Source: Pantoea sp. SOD02
GTDB lineage: Bacteria > Pseudomonadota > Gammaproteobacteria > Enterobacterales > Enterobacteriaceae
DNA length: 64,000 bases
Assembly (NCBI RefSeq): GCF_024707505.1
Contig: NZ_CP102604.1
Location: 2,542,001 to 2,606,000, forward strand
Direction of reading: 5' to 3'
Below the pieces are notes generated by a model. It saw only the letters and a list, made by a program, of their open reading frames with translations. It was not told the DNA's origin and made no database searches. Made by a program: the position numbers and the translations under genes. Of the stretch, positions 32,065 through 41,044 are shown piece by piece (the first letter of the stretch is position 1; each line of letters begins with the position of its first letter).

Positions 32065-32475
32065 CTAGCTGGTTTTTGCAATCCGCTCTAGCGCCACCTG
32101 CGCCAGGAAGCCTGAACGGGTTTTGAATTCGGGATGCGTTGCTACGCAGCGGTCGATGCGATCAATCAGCAATTTTGGCAAGGTTACGTTGATTTTCTCC
32201 GATCCACCCAGGATGCGAGTGACATCCACATCGATGAGAACCCAAACATAACCTGCATATTGCGGATCTTTCATCAGCGATTTCAGTTCAGAAACCGCCG
32301 GAATATCCTGCTCTAACTCGACCAATAATTCCAGGTGGCCGATAATCGCTTCTTTAGCATTCTTAACCGCCGCTTCCAGCGTATCTCCAGCAGAAAAACA
32401 GCCCGGCAAATCCGGCACTGTGACGCCAAATGCCGTGCTTTGGTCGCCAGCCTCAATCGCGATGGGATAAAACAT
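32065..32475 (-). CDS. hicB: HicB antitoxin
   Basis: 136 residues. N-terminal degenerate RNase H-like HicB domain (MFYPIAIEAGD, VTVPDLPGCFSAGDTLEAAV, NAKEAI) and a C-terminal ribbon-helix-helix segment (INVTLPKLLIDRIDRCVA) for DNA binding. It neutralises HicA and represses the operon. AGAGG precedes the ATG; 17 bp after hicA. Confidence 0.92.
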   Translation of the reverse strand: MFYPIAIEAGDQSTAFGVTVPDLPGCFSAGDTLEAAVKNAKEAIIGHLELLVELEQDIPAVSELKSLMKDPQYAGYVWVLIDVDVTRILGGSEKINVTLPKLLIDRIDRCVATHPEFKTRSGFLAQVALERIAKTS

Positions 32476-32492
32476 ACGTCACCTCTTTCGAA

Positions 32493-32681
32493 TTAATGGA
32501 CAGTCAGTCCGGCTTGTTTCCTGATACTTTTCACCGTTTTGACAGGCAAATCCTTTTTTGGATGCGGTATCGTCACCAGCCCTTTTTTAACCGGATGGAC
32601 AAAATGGTGGTGGCTACCGTTCACGCGTATCAGTTCCCAGCCATCGGCCTTAATCTCGGCCATTAATGATCTGCTATCCAT
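32493..32681 (-). CDS. hicA: HicA mRNA interferase toxin
   Basis: 62 residues, the usual HicA size, with the double-stranded RNA-binding-like fold; the catalytic histidine lies in VNGSHHHFVHP, followed by the conserved VTIPHPKKDLPVKTV and IRKQAGL. It cleaves mRNA when not bound by HicB. AAGGC before the ATG. Toxin-first order is typical for hicAB. Confidence 0.92.
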   Translation of the reverse strand: MDSRSLMAEIKADGWELIRVNGSHHHFVHPVKKGLVTIPHPKKDLPVKTVKSIRKQAGLTVH

Positions 32682-32714
32682 GCTATTGCCTTACTGCATC
32701 CTGAAAGCATAAAA

Positions 32715-32762
32715 ATAACCCCAATAACTCTAAATCGCAAGAAGAAGAGTTATTGGGGTTAT
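32715..32762 (-). terminator. Terminator of yeeX (minus strand)
   Basis: A perfect 17-bp inverted repeat (left arm 32715-32731, right arm 32746-32762, 14-nt loop) is followed on the minus strand by five T residues. It lies between yeeX and hicA, so it ends yeeX transcripts; because it is only 34 bp before hicA it could also overlap that operon's control region. Confidence 0.75.
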
Positions 32763-32780
32763 CATTATTCCAAATAAAAA

Positions 32781-32804
32781 GGTCGTCATTAATGACGACC
32801 CTAC
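32781..32804. repeat. Palindromic repeat, GGTCGTC variant
   Basis: GGTCGTCATTAATGACGACC plus CTAC. Both arms carry the matching change (C to T and G to A), so the palindrome is perfect. Confidence 0.9.
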
Positions 32805-32825
32805 GATTTAAAGTGGATGGGAATT

Positions 32826-33146
32826 TTATTGCGCTTTTGGCTCGCCCATCGCTTTCAACTTCTTAGACAGCTCGCGACGCTCTTTAGAGAGGTCAGCGTT
32901 TTTGATGATGTACTCATCAACGCGGTCTTCATAGTCCACACGCATGCTGGCGATAATTTCCTGCACCGCCTCGATGCTCATGCCTGGTTTGATGTATTCA
33001 CTCAGGTTGTCCAGCAGCAGCACACGTTTCTGGTTATCACGGACTTTCTTCTCGTTATCCACGATTTCGCGCTGCAGTTTGTTTTTACGACGGAACATAC
33101 GCACAAACTCCAGTACGTCCTGAAATGATTGCTTGGCATTTTCCAT
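32826..33146 (-). CDS. yeeX: YeeX, DUF496 family protein
   Basis: 106 residues matching E. coli YeeX in length and pattern: [64 protein letters not shown] (quoted in parts). Strongly helical and charged, probably coiled-coil; function not established. The ATG at 33146 follows AAGG; the longer frame to 33191 is not conserved. Confidence 0.93.
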   Translation of the reverse strand: MENAKQSFQDVLEFVRMFRRKNKLQREIVDNEKKVRDNQKRVLLLDNLSEYIKPGMSIEAVQEIIASMRVDYEDRVDEYIIKNADLSKERRELSKKLKAMGEPKAQ

Positions 33147-33307
33147 GTTGGCACCTTTCTTGAGGCCTGCGTCGGCAGGCGGAATAGTCATAACGTTTAG
33201 CTTAGCGGCTTGGCCGCCAGGGTTGCAATTCTCACCGCTAAATTCGGACTGGCGCTTATCTTAGCGCAAAGAAAGGGTGATTCACATTAAGTCATTGCCT
33301 GAGAAAA

Positions 33308-34366
33308 CTATTTACGCAGCGCCAGCCGCACTAAATCGGTCATGCGCTCCAGCTGACGCGCCTGTTCGAGGCTCAGCCAGACGTAACCGTAAATCGCCGT
33401 GGTTTCGGAACGTCCGCTGCGATTGGCAATCAGCTGCTCCAGTTCCTGAGTGATCTCCTCCAGCGCGTGGCTGTTGGCGGTGATCTGCTCGGTTTCGCCT
33501 TTCACCATCAGCGTTGCCAGCGCATTCAACGTGTCTTCGGTCATCTGCTGGGTGCGGCGCAGCGTGGGCGCGTTGAGCATAATCAAGTGGCTTTCACGCG
33601 ACGACCACCATGCATCAATCTGCATCTGCATGGTATTCACCATATTGCGATTGATGGTTTGGATCGCCTCAAACACCGATTTCGGAATGCGCGTCTCTTT
33701 GCTCGCCGGCTCCAGCAGCGCACGCATTTTGATCACGCCGCTCAGCAGCTTCTGGAAAGGTTTATTCAGCCGCGGTTTCTCCAGCAGATTGGCGGAGAAA
33801 CCGGTGTGATGCAGCTTGGCCATGGCGATAAATGCATCCGATAGCTGGATGCGCCAATGGGTGTACGCGCGTTGCGCCCAGATGGCGCTAAACAGCAGTG
33901 CCATCAATGAACCGAGAATCACGTCGCCGCCTCGCCACATGGCGATGGTGAAATCCCCGGCCGGTGCGCCAACCACTACGCCGAGCGTGATACCGATCAA
34001 CAGCGCCATGTAGGGATGTTTGCCCAGCGTCAGATAGCCGCAAACCACCATCACAATGGCGCACCACACCAGCATTACCGGCAGCGAAAACAGCTCAAGC
34101 TTGAGCGCGATTAGGCCGGATATCAGACCGGCGAAGGTGCCGCTAATGCGCTGCACCACACGCGGCAGCACGTTGCCCCAGGTGGAAATCGGCCCCATCA
34201 CTACCACCAGCGTAATCAGCGGCCAGGTGCCTTCGGGAATGTCGGTGAGCCGTACAAACAGGAAGCACAGCACAAAAGCGATAGCGATGCGCACGCCGTG
34301 CACGGCGCGATAGTGGCGGTAGAACCAGAACTCAATCTGCGAGATGGGCTTGTCAGCGCGTAACAT
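33308..34366 (-). CDS. yeeA: YeeA, FUSC-family inner-membrane protein
   Basis: 352 residues, same size as E. coli YeeA. The N-terminal half has about six membrane helices (RIAIAFVLCFLFVRL, WPLITLVVVMGPISTWGN, YMALLIGITLGVVVG) and the C-terminal half is cytoplasmic and helical, as in aromatic-acid-exporter-like FUSC proteins. Substrate unknown. Between yeeX and sbmC as in E. coli. Confidence 0.9.
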   Translation of the reverse strand: MLRADKPISQIEFWFYRHYRAVHGVRIAIAFVLCFLFVRLTDIPEGTWPLITLVVVMGPISTWGNVLPRVVQRISGTFAGLISGLIALKLELFSLPVMLVWCAIVMVVCGYLTLGKHPYMALLIGITLGVVVGAPAGDFTIAMWRGGDVILGSLMALLFSAIWAQRAYTHWRIQLSDAFIAMAKLHHTGFSANLLEKPRLNKPFQKLLSGVIKMRALLEPASKETRIPKSVFEAIQTINRNMVNTMQMQIDAWWSSRESHLIMLNAPTLRRTQQMTEDTLNALATLMVKGETEQITANSHALEEITQELEQLIANRSGRSETTAIYGYVWLSLEQARQLERMTDLVRLALRK

Positions 34367-34541
34367 GGTTGTCCGGGAACGCTAAAAATTTGCGCGCTAT
34401 GTTACCCTGGCGAGGGCTAGGGCATCAGGGTCGAGCGCAACTATTTTTCGTGTTTTGCTGAAATTCAACATGGGCGTTACATCTGATTTTCTCAATGGAA
34501 ACATTGATGTAACGCATTCAGTTTTATGCGGCCATTAAGAA

Positions 34542-34721
34542 GGTCGCCATGAATGGCGACCCTAAGTGTATGGTTTTGTAGGGTCGCCATTTATGGTGAC
34601 CGAACGGGTGCGATTTTGTAGGGTCGCCATTTATGGTGACCGAACGGGTACGGTTTTGTAGGGTCGCCATTTATGGTGACCGAACGGGTGCAATTTTGTA
34701 GGGTCGGCATTTATGGTGACC
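34542..34721. repeat. Tandem array of palindromic repeats, 40-bp period
   Basis: One CTAA-ended copy at 34542-34565, then four copies in the opposite orientation starting at 34578, 34618, 34658 and 34698, exactly 40 bp apart. All four have the arm pair GGTCGCC / GGTGACC, which keeps a G-T wobble. The 16-bp spacers (GAACGGGTGCGATTTT-like) are nearly identical. The array fills the yeeA-sbmC gap; the rest of that 362-bp stretch shows no gene. Confidence 0.95.
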
Positions 34722-34728
34722 GCGTAAT

Positions 34729-35193
34729 TTATTCAACCGCACGTACCGGAATATACATATCCACCAACCAGTCGCCGCTGTCGGATCCATCAGAAAGGTA
34801 ATGCTCAAAACACGGACGATTGTCGACTTGCCAGCCGCCCTGCGCGTTCAAGCTATCGAACAAACTGCGCCACGCGCTGAAGAAATCGTTATTAAGCACT
34901 TCAACACGCGCATGAAAATAGCAGCCGCCCGGCAATAAGCCTTTTTCGATATCGTCGCCCGCCGCCGGAATCATCTCTTCTGGCGCGGTAATCACCGTTT
35001 CCACGCGCAGCTCTTCAGGCGGCAGCTCCTGCGGATTGCCGTAATAGATCGCCAGCCATTCGCCTTCAACCTTGTGCTCGCTCACCCAGCTTTTCAGCTG
35101 ATTAAAGCCGCGCGGCACGGTTTCCTGCCACGGACCTTGCAGATGGTAACCGAGCCAGCTTTGCGGATTACGTTCAACAATCGATGCTTTCAT
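34729..35193 (-). CDS. sbmC: DNA gyrase inhibitor SbmC/GyrI
   Basis: 154 residues, GyrI-like domain of the E. coli SbmC type: GYHLQGPWQETVPRGFNQLKSW early, WLAIYYGNP, LPGGCYFHARVEV and CFEHYLSDG with the MYIPV ending. SbmC protects gyrase against microcin B17 and CcdB. E. coli sbmC is LexA-controlled; I did not find a clear LexA box here. Syntenic with E. coli (yeeA-sbmC-dacD). Confidence 0.9.
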   Translation of the reverse strand: MKASIVERNPQSWLGYHLQGPWQETVPRGFNQLKSWVSEHKVEGEWLAIYYGNPQELPPEELRVETVITAPEEMIPAAGDDIEKGLLPGGCYFHARVEVLNNDFFSAWRSLFDSLNAQGGWQVDNRPCFEHYLSDGSDSGDWLVDMYIPVRAVE

Positions 35194-35281
35194 ACCTTGC
35201 CTCTCGTCAGCAGCAGAAACAGCGATTGTGCCATCACCGCCGCAGTACGGCGACGATGATGACGCGGAAATACGCGACAGA

Positions 35282-36451
35282 TTACAGTTTCTGTTTCACG
35301 TAATCGCTGATGCGCGTAATGATGCCAGCCTGATCAACCGCTTGCAGCGCGTAAAGCGGATAGCTTGCCAGCTGCTTATCTTTGTCCATCACCTGAATTT
35401 CACCAATCTGCTCGCCCGCTTTCAGCGGCGCTTCCAGATCTTTGCGATCGATAACGTACTTCGCCATCACGTTGGCCACTTCGGTGCGTGGCAGCGACAG
35501 ATAAATATCCTGCGTGGTACCGACATCTACTTTATGCGGATTGCCGTACCAGACGTTTTCAGTACCGATTTTTTTGCCCGCGTGGAACAGCTGCACAGTA
35601 TCAAAGGTGTTTTGGCCCCACACCAGCAGCTTGCGCGCCTGATCTTCACGCCCTTTCGAACTCTTGCCGCCCATGATCACCGCGATCAAGCGATGACGCC
35701 CGACGACGTTGGAGGCGATGATGTTGAAGCCAGCGCTTTCGGTGTGGCCGGTTTTCAGGCCATCAACGTGCAGATTTTGGTCCCACAGCAAGCCGTTGCG
35801 GTTGTTCTGGGTGATGCCATTCCACGTCAGGGTTTTCTCACCGTACATGGCGTAGAAATCGGGCTCGCCGCTGATGATGGCGCGCGACAGCACCGCCAGA
35901 TCGCGTGCGGTGGTGTGCTGGCCCGGCGCATCAAGGCCGTGCACGGTTTCGAAATGGGTGTGCGACAGACCGAGCTTCTGCACATAGCTGTTCATCATGG
36001 TAACGAAGCTGCTCTCGCTACCAGCCACGTGATCCGCCAGCGCCACGCAGGCATCGTTACCGGAATCGATAATCACGCCGCGCATCAGGTCGCGCACCGT
36101 GACCTGATCGCCCGGCTTGAGAAACATCAGCGAAGAACCTTTAAACACCGGATTGCCTGCGCCCCACGCATCTTTGCCGATGGTGACTTTGTCATCGCGG
36201 CTGATTTTGTTCTGATCGATCGCGCGATCAACGACATAGCCGGTCATCAGTTTGGTCAGGCTGGCCGGATTACGCTCTTCATCCGGATTGCCGGCAGTGA
36301 GAATTTGTCCGGTTGTGGCGTCCATCAACACCCACGAAGCCGCATCAATCGGCGGTGGCGTCAGGGGAAACGGCATGCTGTCGTCAGCCTGTGCCAACGA
36401 TGCCCAAATAATCATTCCAGATACAGTTACCAGCAGACGCCTTTTCAACAC
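35282..36451 (-). CDS. dacD: D-alanyl-D-alanine carboxypeptidase DacD (PBP6b)
   Basis: 389 residues. Signal peptide to about residue 22, then the penicillin-binding motifs S64-L-T-K67, S130-G-N132 and K233-T-G235. The C-terminal beta-rich domain and amphipathic terminal helix (ISDYVKQKL) anchor it to the outer face of the inner membrane. It trims the terminal D-Ala from peptidoglycan stem peptides. GTG start at 36451 with GAGG upstream; a TTG next to it is an alternative. Confidence 0.95.
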   Translation of the reverse strand: MLKRRLLVTVSGMIIWASLAQADDSMPFPLTPPPIDAASWVLMDATTGQILTAGNPDEERNPASLTKLMTGYVVDRAIDQNKISRDDKVTIGKDAWGAGNPVFKGSSLMFLKPGDQVTVRDLMRGVIIDSGNDACVALADHVAGSESSFVTMMNSYVQKLGLSHTHFETVHGLDAPGQHTTARDLAVLSRAIISGEPDFYAMYGEKTLTWNGITQNNRNGLLWDQNLHVDGLKTGHTESAGFNIIASNVVGRHRLIAVIMGGKSSKGREDQARKLLVWGQNTFDTVQLFHAGKKIGTENVWYGNPHKVDVGTTQDIYLSLPRTEVANVMAKYVIDRKDLEAPLKAGEQIGEIQVMDKDKQLASYPLYALQAVDQAGIITRISDYVKQKL

Positions 36452-36649
36452 TTCTTCCTCAAGATCAAAAAATGAATTTACCGCCGCACGTTTTACGGCA
36501 AATAGCGCTTACAGATCTGAATAAATTGAAAAAAAGTATGAACTGCGCATAAATGCTGCGCGCCCGCTCGCAGCGAGGATGATCAAGGTTGTACTGCTAT
36601 CCACGGACGACTATCCTGTGCGTTGATTCTCCATTGCCAGGATAACGCC

Positions 36650-38071
36650 GTGCCCGCCTCTGAGTTCACCTTCTTATTTCACGATTATGAAACCTTCGGT
36701 AAAAGCCCGTCGCTGGACCGTCCGGCGCAGTTCGCGGGCCTGCGTACCGATAAAGAATTCAATGCGGTAGGTGAACCGCAGGTGTTTTATTGCCAGCCAG
36801 CCGACGATTATCTGCCGCAGCCGGAAGCGGTGATGATCACCGGCATTACGCCGCAAACCGCCAAAGCGCGTGGCGTGACAGAAGCGGCGTTTGCCGAACG
36901 CATTCACGGCCTGTTTAGCGAGCCGCAAACCTGTGTGATTGGTTACAACAATGTGCGTTTTGATGATGAAGTGACGCGCAATATCTTCTATCGCAACTTC
37001 TTCGATCCGTACGGCTGGAGCTGGCAAAACGGCAATTCACGCTGGGATTTGCTCGATGTGATGCGCGCCTGCTACGCGTTGCGCCCGGAAGGCATTGAGT
37101 GGCCGGAAAATGACGATGGCTTCCCAAGCTTCAAGCTGGAGCATCTCACCAGGGCCAATGGCGTGGCGCACGAACAAGCGCACGATGCGATGTCGGACGT
37201 TTATGCCACGCTGGCGATGGCGAAACTGGTTAAAGAGAAGCAGCCGAAGCTGTTTGAGTTTCTGTTTACCCATCGCAACAAACAGAAACTGATGACATTG
37301 ATTGATATCCCGCAGATGAAACCGCTGGTGCACGTCTCCGGCATGTTCGGCGCGGCGCGCGGTAACACCAGCTGGATTGTGCCGCTGGCGTGGCATCCGG
37401 ATAATCGTAACGCGCTGATTGTCGCTGATTTGGCCGGTGATATGTCGCCGCTGCTAAAGCTAGGATCAGATGAACTGCGTGAGCGTTTGTATACCCGTCA
37501 CAGCGATTTGGGCGATCTGCCTGCGGTGCCGATCAAGCTGGTGCACATCAATAAGTGTCCGGTGCTGGCGCCCGCGAGCACGCTGCGTCCGGAAAATGCC
37601 GCGCGCCTGAATATCGATCGTCAGCAGTGTCTCGCTAACCTCAAGCTGCTGCGTGACCACGCGGAGGTGCGCGAGAAAGTGGTGGCGCTGTTTGCCGACG
37701 CCGAGCCGTTTACGCCTTCGGATGATGTGGATGCGCAGTTGTATGACGGTTTCTTCAGCGACGCCGATCGCGCGGGTATGAATATTATCCGCCAGACGCC
37801 ACCGCAGAACTTACCGGCGCTGGATTTGACCTTTGAGGATAAGCGCATTGCTAAGCTATTGTTCCGCTACCGGGCGCGTAACTTCCCCGGCACGCTGGAT
37901 GACACCGAGCAGCAGCGCTGGTTGCAGCATCGCCGCGAAGCGCTGAATGCTGAGCGTGTGCAGGCGTTTCTGCTGGAGCTAGAGTCGCTGGCGAGTTTGC
38001 ATGAAGACAATACTGAGAAGATGGCACAGCTGAAGGCGCTGTATTTGTATGCGCAGGAGTTGGTGTCTTAG
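36650..38071 (+). CDS. sbcB: Exodeoxyribonuclease I SbcB
   Basis: 473 residues with a GTG start at 36650 (AGGA seven bases upstream), close to the 475 of E. coli. The exonuclease DEDDh motif begins FLFHDYETFG; other conserved blocks are GYNNVRFDDEVTRNIFYRNF, SRWDLLDVMRACYALRPEG, AHDAMSDVYAT with the His/Asp pair, and the SH3-like and C-terminal domains (FTPSDDVDAQLY, YRARNFPGTLDD). It degrades single-stranded DNA 3' to 5' in repair and recombination. Divergent from dacD. Confidence 0.97.
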   Translation: MPASEFTFLFHDYETFGKSPSLDRPAQFAGLRTDKEFNAVGEPQVFYCQPADDYLPQPEAVMITGITPQTAKARGVTEAAFAERIHGLFSEPQTCVIGYNNVRFDDEVTRNIFYRNFFDPYGWSWQNGNSRWDLLDVMRACYALRPEGIEWPENDDGFPSFKLEHLTRANGVAHEQAHDAMSDVYATLAMAKLVKEKQPKLFEFLFTHRNKQKLMTLIDIPQMKPLVHVSGMFGAARGNTSWIVPLAWHPDNRNALIVADLAGDMSPLLKLGSDELRERLYTRHSDLGDLPAVPIKLVHINKCPVLAPASTLRPENAARLNIDRQQCLANLKLLRDHAEVREKVVALFADAEPFTPSDDVDAQLYDGFFSDADRAGMNIIRQTPPQNLPALDLTFEDKRIAKLLFRYRARNFPGTLDDTEQQRWLQHRREALNAERVQAFLLELESLASLHEDNTEKMAQLKALYLYAQELVS

Positions 38072-38092
38072 TCCTCTGCGGTTGTTGAGAGA

Positions 38093-38161
38093 GGTCGCCA
38101 TGAATGGCGACCCTACGGATTGAGAGAGTTGGTTTTTGTAGGGTCGCCATTTATGGCGACC
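38093..38161. repeat. Inverted pair of the GGTCGCC-palindrome repeat
   Basis: Copies at 38093-38116 and 38138-38161 in opposite orientation between the convergent sbcB and permease genes. Confidence 0.92.
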
Positions 38162-38168
38162 TGGAAAA

Positions 38169-39521
38169 CTAAATCATTCCCCACAGCAGCCACGTCAACG
38201 CAAAACCGCTCAGCCCCATCACCGTAGTCAGCACTGTCCACGTCTTCAAACCGTCAGCCACCGACAAGCCCAGATAGCGCGTAACCACCCAGAAACCTGC
38301 GTCATTGACGTGCGACAAGCCCAAGCCGCCGAAGCAAGCCGCCAGCGTCACCAGCACGCGCTGCATATCCGTCACATCGCCCACCGCCTGGCTTAGTAAA
38401 CCACTGGTGGTCAGAATCGCGACCGTTGCCGATCCCTGCGACGCACGTAGCGCCAGTGACAGAATAAACGCCGCCGGCACCAGCGGCAGATGCAAAGTTT
38501 CCAGCGTCAACGCCAGCGCTTTGCCCACGCCCGATTCCACCAGCACCTTACCAAACGCACCGCCCGCACCGGCCACCAGAATCACGCTGGCAGAGCTGGG
38601 AATCGCACGTCCGGTGAGATCTTCCAACTTCTCTTTGCTCCAGCCGCGACGCACGCCGAGCAGCCACGCCGCCAGTCCCAATGCAATCAGCAGCGCAATC
38701 GCTGGGGTTCCGATAACCGTCATCACCGAGCGTAGCGTGCTGCCTTCTGCCAGCGTGGTGTGTGCTACCGTTCCCATGACGATTAACAGAATCGGCACGA
38801 CAATCAGGCCGGTAATCGTCAGCGCACCCGGCGGTGGCGCGTCGTTTTTCGGCTTGCCTTCCGGCTTCGCCAGCTGCAGCTGCTCCAGCACATCGACGGA
38901 AAGATGGTATTGACGCAGGTTCATCGCTTTCGCTACGTAGTAACCGACGATACCGACCGGAATCGAGATCAGGATTCCGAGCATCATCAGCCAGCCCATA
39001 TCAGTATGCAGAATCCCTGCAGCCGCTGCAGCGCCTGGATGCGTAGGCAGCGCCACGTGCACCGTCAACATCACGCCCGCCATCGGCAAGCCAAACTTCA
39101 GCGGTGACACGCGTGCCACTTTGGTGAAGCCATAAATCAGCGGAATCACGATGATGAAGCCAACTTCGAAGAACACTGGAATGCCGAGGATAAACGCTGC
39201 CATGGTCAGCGCCGCTACGGTGCGCTTGATGCCCAGCGATTTACTGAAGCGTTGCGCCAGCGACTCCGCACCGCCCGAGGCTTCAATCACTGCGCCAAGC
39301 ATCGCCCCCAGCACGATGATAATGGTGATATGCCCCAGCAAGTTCCCCATCCCGCTAAAGATGGTTTCCATGATTTTGTCGGCGGGAATGCCGGTAGCAA
39401 TCGCCACCAGTAGGCTGACAATCAGCAGCGCCACAAAGGGGTGAACTTTGGTTTTAATTACCAGCAGCAGCAAGATCACGATGCTGGCAGTAGCTATAGC
39501 TAACAACAATGCGGTAGACAT
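38169..39521 (-). CDS. GntP-family permease of the tetronate operon (YgbN type)
   Basis: 450 residues, GntP/gluconate-type permease with about a dozen membrane helices; typical segments are HPFVALLIVSLLVA, GMGNLLGHITIIIVLGAMLG, LPTHPGAAAAAG and SHVNDAGFWVVTRYLGLS. Family members import sugar acids with protons. It is the last gene of the operon, 117 bp after otnI, in the same position as ygbN in E. coli, so the likely substrate is L-threonate or D-erythronate. AGAGGG precedes the ATG. Confidence 0.9.
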   Translation of the reverse strand: MSTALLLAIATASIVILLLLVIKTKVHPFVALLIVSLLVAIATGIPADKIMETIFSGMGNLLGHITIIIVLGAMLGAVIEASGGAESLAQRFSKSLGIKRTVAALTMAAFILGIPVFFEVGFIIVIPLIYGFTKVARVSPLKFGLPMAGVMLTVHVALPTHPGAAAAAGILHTDMGWLMMLGILISIPVGIVGYYVAKAMNLRQYHLSVDVLEQLQLAKPEGKPKNDAPPPGALTITGLIVVPILLIVMGTVAHTTLAEGSTLRSVMTVIGTPAIALLIALGLAAWLLGVRRGWSKEKLEDLTGRAIPSSASVILVAGAGGAFGKVLVESGVGKALALTLETLHLPLVPAAFILSLALRASQGSATVAILTTSGLLSQAVGDVTDMQRVLVTLAACFGGLGLSHVNDAGFWVVTRYLGLSVADGLKTWTVLTTVMGLSGFALTWLLWGMI

Positions 39522-39638
39522 GGTATCCCTCTGATTTATATCTATTTATTAGTATGGTTATTTCTGGCATTGACGAATTGAGGTAAGACTTGCCCAACAC
39601 AGCGTGCAAAGCCGCTGCGTTGGGCGGTAAAACAGGGG

Positions 39639-40418
39639 TTATTTAGCGTAAGGCGCGAACCAGCCGAGGCCCGCTTCGGTACGGCCGCGCGGGATGTACT
39701 CACATCCCACCCAACCGTCGTAACCCACTTCATCCAGCAGGTTGAACAGATAGGAATAGTTGATCTCGCCTTCATCCGGTTCGTGACGATGCGGCGCAGA
39801 AGCAATCTGGATATGGCGATAACGACCGGCGTATTCACGAATCAGATGCGTCAGATTGCCGTCCACCAGCTGCGCATGGAACAGATCGAGCTGGGTAAAG
39901 ACGTTGGGACGATCGATACGCTCCATCATCGCCAGCGTCTGATACTGGCTGGAGTAGAGATAATTCGGCTTAGTAACCGGATTGAGCGCTTCCAGCAGCA
40001 GGCGAATGCCGTGCGGTGCAAAACGCTCACTGGCGTAATGCATATTGCGCACAAAAGTCTCTTCATAGGCTGCACGATCGGCACCGTTTGGCACCGTTGC
40101 CGCCATCACATGCACCTGCGGCACATTAAGCGCTATCGCGTATTCCAGCGCGCGATCGATATCGGCGTGCGCTTCCTGTTCACGGCCCGGAATAGCAGAA
40201 ACGCCCCACTCGCCCGCCTGCACGTTGCCTGCGGCGGTGTTGAACAGCACCAGTTCCAGCTGATGTTTTTCCAGCTCGGCTTTAATCACCTCGGCAGGAA
40301 AGTCATACGGGAACAGGAATTCCACCGCGCGAAAACCGGCGTTAGCCGCGGCGGCAAAGCGCTCGATAAACGGCAGTTCACCGAACTGGGTGGATAAATT
40401 GGCTGCAAACTTAGGCAT
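39639..40418 (-). CDS. otnI: 2-oxo-tetronate isomerase OtnI (hydroxypyruvate isomerase family)
   Basis: 259 residues of the xylose-isomerase-like TIM barrel. Conserved parts: [38 protein letters not shown] with a metal-binding Glu, [22 protein letters not shown] and GCEYIPRG. It interconverts 2-oxo- and 3-oxo-tetronate in the threonate/erythronate route. The start overlaps the otnC stop by one base (TAATG). Confidence 0.92.
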   Translation of the reverse strand: MPKFAANLSTQFGELPFIERFAAAANAGFRAVEFLFPYDFPAEVIKAELEKHQLELVLFNTAAGNVQAGEWGVSAIPGREQEAHADIDRALEYAIALNVPQVHVMAATVPNGADRAAYEETFVRNMHYASERFAPHGIRLLLEALNPVTKPNYLYSSQYQTLAMMERIDRPNVFTQLDLFHAQLVDGNLTHLIREYAGRYRHIQIASAPHRHEPDEGEINYSYLFNLLDEVGYDGWVGCEYIPRGRTEAGLGWFAPYAK

Positions 40419-41044
40419 TAGAAATTCCTCAATTCCGCGACTTCGCTATCGGTCAGATAACGAATCGAACGGTCGCCGAGCGTAAACATCAGGCGCGCGG
40501 TCTCTTCCAGTTCTTCGGTGTTATTGGCGGCTTCGCGCAGGGATTTGCCCACCACCACCGGACCGTGATTGGCCAGCAGGAAGGCGTTATAACGCGAGGC
40601 CAGATTGGCCAGATCGTCGGCCAGACGCTGATCGCCCGGCTTGTAGTACGGCACCACCGGCACATCACCCACGCGCATCACCACGTAGGGTGTGAACGGG
40701 CGAATGCAATTTTCAGTGTCGAGATCGTTCAGGCAGGAGAGCGCCGTCAAATAGTGGCTGTGCAGATGCACCACCGCTTTGCACTCGGGATTATTCAGGT
40801 ACAGTGCGCGGTGAAATGCCACCTCTTTCGATGGCTTGTCGCCGGAGATCCATTCGCCCTGAATCGTCACTTTCGACAGGCGATCGGCCTGCAATTCGCC
40901 GAGGCAGGATCCGGTTGGCGTCGCCAGCAAGTTGCCATCTTCCAGCAGCAGCGACAGGTTGCCTGCCGAACCGGTGGCGTATCCGCGCTGAAAGAAGGAC
41001 GCGCCGAGCTGCACCATTTCTTCGCGTGCTTGTTGTTCCGTCAT
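40418..41044 (-). CDS. otnC: 3-oxo-tetronate 4-phosphate decarboxylase OtnC (class II aldolase family)
   Basis: 208 residues of the AraD/FucA class II aldolase fold. Visible motifs: [37 protein letters not shown] with zinc-binding His residues, and [14 protein letters not shown]. It cleaves CO2 from 3-oxo-tetronate 4-phosphate to give dihydroxyacetone phosphate. ATG at 41044 overlaps the otnK stop (ATGA); the longer frame to 41143 is inside otnK and not real. Confidence 0.92.
   Translation of the reverse strand: MTEQQAREEMVQLGASFFQRGYATGSAGNLSLLLEDGNLLATPTGSCLGELQADRLSKVTIQGEWISGDKPSKEVAFHRALYLNNPECKAVVHLHSHYLTALSCLNDLDTENCIRPFTPYVVMRVGDVPVVPYYKPGDQRLADDLANLASRYNAFLLANHGPVVVGKSLREAANNTEELEETARLMFTLGDRSIRYLTDSEVAELRNF

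Noticed and set aside
32715..32762. 17-bp inverted repeat as a HicB operator
   Set aside because: A T-tract on the minus strand right after the stem and the position after yeeX fit a terminator better, though overlap with hicA control cannot be excluded.
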